From JBEKYD01 sp049509915 (GTDB taxonomy: Bacteria > Acidobacteriota > Terriglobia > Bryobacterales > Bryobacteraceae), in assembly GCA_049509915.1 (NCBI GenBank), contig JBEKZL010000129.1, positions 1 to 22,561 of the forward strand: a stretch of 22,561 nucleotides of DNA. The letters run 5' to 3'. The notes under the pieces were generated by a model. The model had not been told where the DNA came from and did no database searches. It saw nothing but the letters and a program-made list of their open reading frames with translations. The number at the start of each line of letters is the position of its first letter. The stretch's first letter is position 1. The position numbers and the translations under genes were made by a program. Shown here one piece after another: positions 17,600 to 22,561 of this stretch.

Positions 17600-17782
17600 A
17601 TGGACGTGGCGGAAATTCTCGCCGAGCTTCGTTTGGAACTGGAACAGGTGGACCGGGAAATCCTCCTTCTGGAGCGATCCATCCGGCCCGTTACGCGGAT
17701 CACGGACCCGATCCGGAATCAAGCACGACTGTCCGTTGCGGTGGAAAATCGCGAAGAGGGTTCCAATGCCGGCTTCGTGTGA
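17600..17782 (+). CDS. Small protein, 60 aa, helical N-terminus
   Basis: AAGGAGG lies five to six bases before ATG 17600, the best ribosome-binding site in this part of the window. Residues 1-26 (MDVAEILAELRLELEQVDRE, then ILLLER) form an amphipathic or coiled-coil helix. Small acidobacterial proteins with this start (MDV..ILAEL..EL..ID..I..LE) are common as I recall, normally ending in a short basic tail. Here the part after 'LLERSI' (residues 27-60) is unlike that and may result from a frameshift. Function unknown. It is the first of three small same-strand ORFs. Confidence 0.65.
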   Translation: MDVAEILAELRLELEQVDREILLLERSIRPVTRITDPIRNQARLSVAVENREEGSNAGFV

Positions 17783-17789
17783 CTTGGCC

Positions 17790-17816
17790 TGACCTGTCTT
17801 CGGTAGGCACAGGTCA
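17790..17816 (+). terminator. Hairpin after the 60-aa gene
   Basis: TGACCTGT (17790-17797) pairs exactly with ACAGGTCA (17809-17816) around an 11-base loop containing CTTCGG. It starts eight bases after the 60-aa stop and has no T-run, so it is a weak or non-canonical terminator candidate. Confidence 0.4.
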
Positions 17817-17842
17817 CGCGCTGCAGCAGTAGGGCTTGACGG

Positions 17843-18058
17843 ATGAAGCCAAATCAAAGTCCACGAATAATCTCCATCCGGCGAGGCGGGACCGTATCCG
17901 AAGCCGAGTCGGTGGCCGATCTTGCATTCAGTCTCTGGCTTTCATGGGCTTTTCGAGACTCACCTGAAAATGCCTTGGCGGCCTCCATGGGGATGTTGAA
18001 AGGGCGAACGCCGACGGGGCTGTTCCTGGTGCCCGAACGCCGTTCGATACGGAAATGA
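17843..18058 (+). CDS. Small hypothetical protein, 71 aa
   Basis: MKPNQSPRIISIRRGGTVSE opens a frame with a balanced composition and a central helix (VADLAFSLWLSWAFRDSPEN), ending GLFLVPERRSIRK. I do not recognise a family. The sequence looks like a real small soluble protein rather than a shadow: the other frames here are arginine- and proline-rich. The ribosome-binding sequence is weak (TAGGG about nine bases upstream). It ends 25 bases before the next small ORF. Function unknown. Confidence 0.5.
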   Translation: MKPNQSPRIISIRRGGTVSEAESVADLAFSLWLSWAFRDSPENALAASMGMLKGRTPTGLFLVPERRSIRK

Positions 18059-18083
18059 CGCCCGGCGCCTGGAGGGTTTTGAA

Positions 18084-18320
18084 GTGCAACTCTTTCGCAG
18101 CACAATGTATTCGGCTCATTGGTTTGCCTTCAGCCCAAAGGTTGGGTGGCTGATGTTTCCCGCCGAAGCCGATGGATGGCAAAAGCGCCAACCAGCCCGT
18201 GGCATCGATCCGCTCGACATGCAGGAAGTCCCCCTTCGAATGGGGTTCAACACTGGAATTCCCGGCGCGCCCATGTTGGCCGCCGGTGCCTCGGAAGCTG
18301 CGTTCAACGAAGCCGCGTAA
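18084..18320 (+). CDS. Small hypothetical protein, 78 aa
   Basis: The GTG start at 18084 has GGAGGG eight bases upstream. The protein begins MQLFRSTMYSAHWFAFSPKV, rich in aromatic residues, followed by GWLMFPAEADGWQKRQPARG and DPLDMQEVPLRMGFNTGIPG. Composition is strongly protein-like and unlike the low-complexity shadow frames. I do not recognise the family and see no signal peptide or membrane helix. It follows the 71-aa ORF closely and ends 22 bases before the toxin-antitoxin promoter, so it is probably not co-regulated with that pair. Confidence 0.65.
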   Translation: MQLFRSTMYSAHWFAFSPKVGWLMFPAEADGWQKRQPARGIDPLDMQEVPLRMGFNTGIPGAPMLAAGASEAAFNEAA

Positions 18321-18342
18321 GAGAGGTCGGCATCGGGGCAAC

Positions 18343-18371
18343 TTGACATGTACGGTGAAATGGCGTACGTT
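18343..18371 (+). promoter_or_regulatory. Sigma-70-type promoter of the toxin-antitoxin pair
   Basis: TTGACA (18343-18348), a 17-base spacer, then TACGTT (18366-18371), which keeps the three most conserved -10 bases. Transcription would begin near 18378, 18 bases before the antitoxin ATG. The spacer and -10 box contain CGTACG-like dyad elements (GTACGG, GCGTACGTTACGG) that could serve as an autorepression site. Confidence 0.6.
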
Positions 18372-18395
18372 ACGGATGGCTTGCGAAGCCGCCTT

Positions 18396-18680
18396 ATGAA
18401 AGAGCACCAGCCCAGCCGTACCGCCCGCGTCGAGGCCCGCATCGCGCCCGAGGCCCTCGCCATTGTGCGGCGCGCCGCGGAGATTCAGGGCCGTTCGATC
18501 AGCGATTTTGTGGTGGCGGCAGCGCAAGAGGCCGCCCGGAAGACGGTTGCCGACGTCGAAATCATCCGGCTTTCGCGCGAAGCGCAGGAGCAATTCGTAT
18601 CGCTGTTGCTCGATCCGCCGCCCCCGTCCGCCGCGCTGCGACGCGCCCTCAAACGCCACAAGTCGCTGATCGCCGGCTGA
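18396..18680 (+). CDS. DUF1778 (TacA-type) antitoxin
   Basis: A 94-residue protein. Residues ~7-50 form a ribbon-helix-helix DNA-binding fold (ARVEARIAPEALAIVRRAAE, GRSISDFVVAAAQEAA). The C-terminal tail (LSREAQEQFVSLLLDPPPPS, ALRRALKRH) is the toxin-neutralising region typical of DUF1778. By family knowledge it binds the adjacent GNAT toxin and represses its own promoter. I chose ATG 18396 because transcription should start near 18378. An in-frame ATG at 18366-region or GTG further up would lie inside the promoter. Two bases separate its stop from the toxin start. Confidence 0.88.
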   Translation: MKEHQPSRTARVEARIAPEALAIVRRAAEIQGRSISDFVVAAAQEAARKTVADVEIIRLSREAQEQFVSLLLDPPPPSAALRRALKRHKSLIAG

Positions 18681-18682
18681 CC

Positions 18683-19207
18683 GTGCCGGAGCAGTTCCGT
18701 ATCGAGCCGCTCGGGAGCCGGCATGATCGCTCGCGATTTTCCAGCGGATCGGCTCCCCTGGACCATTATTTCCGGGAACAGGCCTCACAGGACGTCAAGC
18801 GGCGCATCTCGTCATGCTTCGTCGCCGTTGGCGTCGAGACGAGAGAAGTCGGCGGCTACTACACGCTCTCGGCCGCCAGCATCGCGCTAGCCGCCCTGGC
18901 GTCCGAAGTGATCAAGAGATTACCCCGCTATCCGGTGGTGCCCGCCGTGCTGTTGGGACGGTTGGCGGTGGCCAGGAACTGCCAGGGCAAAGGGCTCGGC
19001 GGCATCGTTCTGGTTGACGCATTGCTCCGGACCGCGCGCGCCGAATTGGGCGTGTTCGCCATACTCGTGGATGCGAAGGACGAAGCTGCCGGGCGTTTCT
19101 ACCAGCATTACGGTTTCACGGCATTGCCCGGCGCGGAACGCCGTCTCTGCCTTCCAATCGGGCTGGCGCTGAGGAAGTTCGGGGAAACCGCCGAACGTCC
19201 GAGTTGA
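18683..19207 (+). CDS. GNAT-family (TacT-type) acetyltransferase toxin
   Basis: A 174-residue GNAT protein. The acetyl-CoA loop is at residues ~93-107 (RLAVARNCQGKGLGG), and a tyrosine in RFYQHYGF (Y140) sits where TacT toxins place their catalytic tyrosine. N-terminal SAPLDHYFREQASQD is characteristic of this toxin group. TacT-like enzymes acetylate the amino group of charged tRNAs and block translation; a partner antitoxin of the DUF1778 type is directly upstream, which supports this role over a metabolic acetyltransferase. GTG 18683 lies two bases after the antitoxin stop, so the pair is translationally coupled. Substrate tRNA cannot be predicted. Confidence 0.88.
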   Translation: MPEQFRIEPLGSRHDRSRFSSGSAPLDHYFREQASQDVKRRISSCFVAVGVETREVGGYYTLSAASIALAALASEVIKRLPRYPVVPAVLLGRLAVARNCQGKGLGGIVLVDALLRTARAELGVFAILVDAKDEAAGRFYQHYGFTALPGAERRLCLPIGLALRKFGETAERPS

Positions 19208-19279
19208 GCCTCCGGAACTCCTGATGTCGCCCCGGCATTTCGCGCCGTGAAGGAAAATGAGGCGACCCGTTTTTGTGGG

Positions 19280-19336
19280 GCAGGTTGGCAACCTGCGGAC
19301 CGATTGTCAATCGGTCCAGCCGGGCGCCAGCCCGGC
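19280..19336. repeat. Triple-hairpin intergenic repeat
   Basis: Three perfect hairpins stand nearly end to end: GCAGGTT-GGC-AACCTGC (19280-19296), GGACCGATT-GTC-AATCGGTCC (19297-19317) and GCCGGGC-GCCA-GCCCGGC (19319-19336). Stems are 7, 9 and 7 bp with loops of 3-4 bases. Arrays of this style, translating as 'QVGNLP...' and 'DCQSA' fragments, are frequent between genes in Acidobacteria and relatives (from memory). It lies between the convergent toxin and protease genes and could terminate transcription from both sides. The remainder of 19208-19429 shows nothing else clear. Confidence 0.8.
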
Positions 19337-19429
19337 CGTCCGTTGGCGCGCCCGAAACCTGGCTCAACCCAACTTCCACGACTACAGGAGTTCCGAGGCT
19401 CGGCCGCTGTCCAATCGACACCCGTTTGC

Positions 19430-20374
19430 CTACCGCCCCCCAATGCGCTTTGCCTCTGCGGCTTGGCTGGCGACGATCGTCTCGTTGATGTAGTCAACGG
19501 GCACAACCTCCGCCAAGCCAGAGTTCTCCTGCGACACCATTCGCGGTTGGCCGGTCTGTTGGCTAATCGCGACATCCGTGTATGGTAGATAGCTCCGCAC
19601 AACGCCAATAAGGTAGGCGTGGTCCTGGCTTCTTGTTCCTTGGATTGCGTTGACGTCCACCCCACTCACGACGGGCCCACCGCTGTTGCCGGGGAACACT
19701 AAGGCGTCGATGAGGAACGTGGATCCCGCGCCGTCCAAAATATCGCTTATCCGCGCAACTGAGCCCTGCCGGGCTACGACGTAGTTCCTCTGCAGGGTCC
19801 CAGCTAGGCCCATCGGAAATCCCAAAACAAAGACCCGGTCTCCAATGGCAAGCCCGATCTCCTTTAATTTCGCTTTGTCCGCCACATGTTGGTCGTTGCC
19901 GAAGAAAGATGACTGAAGCCCCTGATCGCGCAGCCAGCCGCCGTCCAGGCGGACGACACCTATGTCCACGGATGGATTCGGATGTGCGTCCCACTTGTCC
20001 ATGCCCCTATCGTCCTTGAGGACCATCGGCAGTTCTCTAAGCGGGTCGGTTGCCTTCACCGCGTTGAAACGAACCACTACCACCGGGTGGTTGGCGAGAA
20101 CGTGCCGGTTGGTGACCAAGTATATACTATGCATATGCTTCGCTTGGTCTGTTTCCTTATCCATGGCGAATCCGTAGAGGAAGCCGGACGCTTCGGGCAC
20201 CCACGTCGCCGGCAAGCCCGGCATAGGAGATTCCAGTCTGCCGATCGCAACCACCGAATCGACGTAGAAAGGCGGGATTTGAGCTCCTTGTACCAGCAGG
20301 CAAGAACAGAAGGCGGGTAGCCACCAGCGCGCTAGGCGGTTGGTGGGAGCAACGAGGGGACCGAGGCACACCAT
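19430..20374 (-). CDS. Trypsin-like serine protease, exported
   Basis: A 314-residue S1-type protease with a complete catalytic triad: H91 in LVTNRHVL, D137 in PSVDIGVVRL and S231 in FPGNSGGPV. Residues 1-31 are a signal-like segment (RLARWWLPAFCSCLLVQGAQ) with a possible export role; a cysteine pair (CSC) inside it might be lipidated, though the spacing is not a convincing lipobox. No PDZ domain follows, so it is not a typical DegP/HtrA. The ATG at 20374 has GAGGA eight bases upstream. Codon use is less GC-biased than in neighbours, which may mean a different origin. It converges with the toxin gene. The substrate is unknown. Confidence 0.85.
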   Translation of the reverse strand: MVCLGPLVAPTNRLARWWLPAFCSCLLVQGAQIPPFYVDSVVAIGRLESPMPGLPATWVPEASGFLYGFAMDKETDQAKHMHSIYLVTNRHVLANHPVVVVRFNAVKATDPLRELPMVLKDDRGMDKWDAHPNPSVDIGVVRLDGGWLRDQGLQSSFFGNDQHVADKAKLKEIGLAIGDRVFVLGFPMGLAGTLQRNYVVARQGSVARISDILDGAGSTFLIDALVFPGNSGGPVVSGVDVNAIQGTRSQDHAYLIGVVRSYLPYTDVAISQQTGQPRMVSQENSGLAEVVPVDYINETIVASQAAEAKRIGGR

Positions 20375-20508
20375 TGGAGTATCCTCACTTCCGAAACATT
20401 TTACCGTTGTTCTGCTTTGACTAGCTTGCAGCCCGCCATCGGCGCCAGCCCCACCTATCAGACTTCCAGGAGCTTTCGAAAACGCGGTATCGTGGAACTG
20501 GAGCTGCC

Positions 20509-20709
20509 GTGATTCAAACCGATGACCAAATGCTGCTCGCCCAGCAATGCGTGGCTAATTTGCGGAGAATCCTCCTGGAGGCGCGCAAGGTCCATTCGCC
20601 ACAGGACTACGCTCGCATGTCGGCGCCAATCCTGCTTGAAGTCCAGCAACGCGAACAGGAGATCTTCGAGTATCTGAGTCGCGACCTGCAACAGCCCATC
20701 GCGAGTTGA
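20509..20709 (+). CDS. Small hypothetical protein, 66 aa, helical
   Basis: The GTG start at 20509 has GGAG about six bases upstream. The protein (MIQTDDQMLLAQQCVANLRR... RDLQQPIAS) is nearly all helix with regular leucine/isoleucine spacing and many glutamines, consistent with a small coiled-coil or helical-bundle protein. I do not recognise a named family. The antisense frame is also open but has poorer composition. It is divergent from the protease gene and lies 131 bases before the hydrolase start. Confidence 0.6.
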   Translation: MIQTDDQMLLAQQCVANLRRILLEARKVHSPQDYARMSAPILLEVQQREQEIFEYLSRDLQQPIAS

Positions 20710-20840
20710 CAACCCGGCGCTTCCCCACGCCACCCCGCCCTCAAAAAAGTTACACTGTTCTAAAAATCTCCCACGCCATTCAGGCGGTGAAAGCGAGAAG
20801 TCTCGGATGAAAGCGACCCGTCAGCCCGATTGTTCCGGCT

Positions 20841-22561
20841 ATGGCGCAGCAGCGCGGGGCGCCCGACAAGGAGCTGATTGCCAAGCGGAACGCCACCGAA
20901 GCCGAACTGGAATCGGTGGCCATCGTCGAGCGCAAGGTGATGGTTCCCATGCGCGACGGCAAACGCATGGCTACCGATATCTACCGGCCCAGGGACACCT
21001 CGAAAAAATACCCCATCATTTTCGTGCGCACGCCCTACAACTTCAATTTCTGGGACGTCCGCCTGGGCGCCCCGCGCGGCATGGCGGCGGAACTGGCGGC
21101 GGTGAAGCGCGGCTATGCGTACGTCGAAATGAACGAGCGCGGGCACTTCTTTTCGGAAGGCATTTACGACATTCTGGGCGCGCCGCTGACCGACGGCACC
21201 GACGCCATTTCGTGGCTGAGCTCGCAGGCGTGGGCCAATGGAAAAGTCGGCACCATCGGCTGCTCGTCCACCGCCGAATGGCAGCTCGGCGTGGCTGCGC
21301 AGGGCAACCCCGCCTTTGCCGCCATGATCCCGCAAGGCTTCGGCGCCGGCGTGGGCCGCGTCGGTCCTTACTATGAGCAGGGAAACTGGTATCGCGGCGG
21401 CGCGGTGCAGATGCTGTTCATCGCCTGGCTCTATGGCGAACAGAACCAGGTGCGCCCCATGTTTCCGGCCAACGCTACCCAGGAAGAGCTGATCCAGGCT
21501 TCCAGGATGTTCGACCTGGCGCCGCAGATGCCGCCCGTCGATTGGTCGCAGGCCCTCACCCATCTGCCCGAAGCCGACATAATCAAAGCCGTGGGAGGCC
21601 CCAAGGGCATCTTCGCCGACCGCGCCGAAGTCTCCACCGGCGGCGCTATGATCAAGCGCGCCCCCGACGACCCGGCCTGGTACCGCGGCGGCCTCTGGCA
21701 CGACGACATGAAGATCAACGTGCCGGGCTTCTGGTTCATGTCCTGGTACGACGTTTCCATCGGACCGAACCTGGCGGCCTATAACCAGGTGCGCAAGACC
21801 GCGCGCCCCGAAATCGCCCGTGAACAATACGCCGTAATCGCCCCCACCCTGCATTGCCAATACAAGCGGGCTACCGAAAATACCGTCGTGGGCGAGCGCG
21901 CCATGGGCGATGCGCGTCTCGATTACGACGAGCTGACCTACGGCTGGTTCGACCATTTTCTGAAGGGCGAAGACAACGGAGTCCTGCAGAAAATGCCGCG
22001 CGTGCGCTACTTCACCATGGGGTTGAATAAATGGCAGTCTTCCGATACCTGGCCTCCGGAAGGCGCTCAGCCGATGAACTTGTATCTCGCCAGCGGCGGC
22101 AAGGCCAACACCCTCGATGGCGATGGCGTGCTCAGCCCAACCGCGCCCGCCGCCGACGCTCCCGACAGTTTCAGCTATGACCCGATGAACCCGGTATCCT
22201 CCTACGGCGGCAACGTGTGCTGCACCGGCAACGCGGTAACCGGCGGCGCCTTCGACCAGCGCAAAATGGAAACGCGCGCCGACATTCTGGTCTACAGCTC
22301 CCAACCCTTGCGCGAGGCGACCGAAGTGAGCGGCCCGATCTCAGTCACGCTGTTCGTATCGTCGGACGCCAAAGATACCGATTTCACCGTCAAGCTGATC
22401 GACGTCTACCCCGATGGCACGGCATACAACCTGGACGAAACCATCCAGCGCGTGCGCTATCGCGAAGGCTACGATAAGCCGCCGGTGTGGATGGAGCCCG
22501 GCAAAGTGTACCGCGTCGCCCTCCAGCCCATGAACACCAGCAACTACTTTCCTGCCGGTCA
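20841..22561 (+). CDS. CocE/NonD-type hydrolase (X-Pro dipeptidyl-peptidase-like), 3' partial
   Basis: At least 573 residues, open to the right edge. The alpha/beta-hydrolase part starts KVMVPMRDGKRMATDIYRP, with a probable nucleophile S142 in TIGCSSTAEWQL. The C-terminal part seen here (LREATEVSGPISVTLFVSSD, DFTVKLIDVYPDGTAY) is the PepX_C jelly-roll domain. Members hydrolyse esters or peptides, often secreted; the substrate is unknown. ATG 20841 lacks a ribosome-binding site. The same frame upstream reads KRPVSPIVPAMAQQ, which resembles the end of a signal peptide, but a TGA at 20808-20810 cuts it off from a GTG at 20787. An overlapping ATG at 20807 is one base out of frame. The true N-terminus is therefore uncertain, and export may be lost. 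Confidence 0.88.
   Translation, partial: MAQQRGAPDKELIAKRNATEAELESVAIVERKVMVPMRDGKRMATDIYRPRDTSKKYPIIFVRTPYNFNFWDVRLGAPRGMAAELAAVKRGYAYVEMNERGHFFSEGIYDILGAPLTDGTDAISWLSSQAWANGKVGTIGCSSTAEWQLGVAAQGNPAFAAMIPQGFGAGVGRVGPYYEQGNWYRGGAVQMLFIAWLYGEQNQVRPMFPANATQEELIQASRMFDLAPQMPPVDWSQALTHLPEADIIKAVGGPKGIFADRAEVSTGGAMIKRAPDDPAWYRGGLWHDDMKINVPGFWFMSWYDVSIGPNLAAYNQVRKTARPEIAREQYAVIAPTLHCQYKRATENTVVGERAMGDARLDYDELTYGWFDHFLKGEDNGVLQKMPRVRYFTMGLNKWQSSDTWPPEGAQPMNLYLASGGKANTLDGDGVLSPTAPAADAPDSFSYDPMNPVSSYGGNVCCTGNAVTGGAFDQRKMETRADILVYSSQPLREATEVSGPISVTLFVSSDAKDTDFTVKLIDVYPDGTAYNLDETIQRVRYREGYDKPPVWMEPGKVYRVALQPMNTSNYFPAG

Noticed and set aside
18348..18395. Earlier in-frame start for the DUF1778 antitoxin
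   Set aside because: It lies within the -35 to -10 region of the pair's promoter and adds residues unlike the family.
20120..20137. GTATATACTATGCATATG, similar to the palindromes at the brnT promoter
   Set aside because: It lies inside the protease coding sequence and has only one full octamer, so it is probably chance.
20760..22304. 514-codon minus-strand frame opposite the hydrolase
   Set aside because: Antisense shadow; rich in His, Gly and Ala, with no domain, while the plus frame has a clear alpha/beta-hydrolase and PepX_C region.

Overview
The window looks like a chromosomal stretch from a GC-rich Acidobacterium, most likely of the Solibacter/Bryobacter type. The main clues are an Oar-like TonB-dependent receptor with an N-terminal carboxypeptidase-regulatory domain, a secreted NHL-repeat protein ending in a C-terminal domain first catalogued in Solibacter, remains of a large MacB-like permease of the kind duplicated in Acidobacteria, and hairpin-rich intergenic repeats. 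No rRNA, tRNA, CRISPR array or intact insertion sequence was seen.

Layout. Positions 1-2940 are a zone of gene decay: a broken DoxX-like gene, a LuxR-type regulator reduced to its HTH end, a C-terminal scrap of a plus-strand gene, and a permease pseudogene with a large internal deletion. One apparently intact gene lies among them, encoding a receiver fused to an RsbW-like ATPase; its receiver lacks the phospho-acceptor aspartate. Next come a thiolase (3073-4257, +) facing an Oar-like receptor (4314-7337, -) across a strong hairpin, with a secreted NHL protein (7436-9337, -) just upstream of the receptor. A lutABC lactate-oxidation operon (9731-12536, +) follows, with a long leader that carries a palindrome and a small ORF. 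An orphan BrnT-like toxin gene (12487-12828, -) converges on lutC, and a repeat element encodes part of its tail.

Then come a secreted protein of unknown function, a secreted M14-type metallocarboxypeptidase with a C-terminal extension, and a DUF169 protein (12977-17373, all +). Three small ORFs (17600-18320) precede a DUF1778/GNAT toxin-antitoxin pair (18396-19207) that has its own recognisable promoter. A triple-hairpin repeat separates the toxin gene from a convergent trypsin-like serine protease gene (19430-20374, -). The window ends with a 66-aa ORF and a CocE/NonD-type hydrolase gene that runs off the right edge and whose signal-peptide region seems interrupted by a stop codon.

The overall picture is a soil heterotroph's envelope, degradation and carbon-use genes (receptor, NHL protein, peptidases, hydrolase, lactate oxidation, thiolase) mixed with small toxin modules, intergenic repeats and decaying genes. 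I did not find a clearly new multi-gene system. The best leads are the degenerate-receiver ATPase, the repeat family that extends the BrnT tail, and the small-ORF cluster beside the toxin-antitoxin pair.
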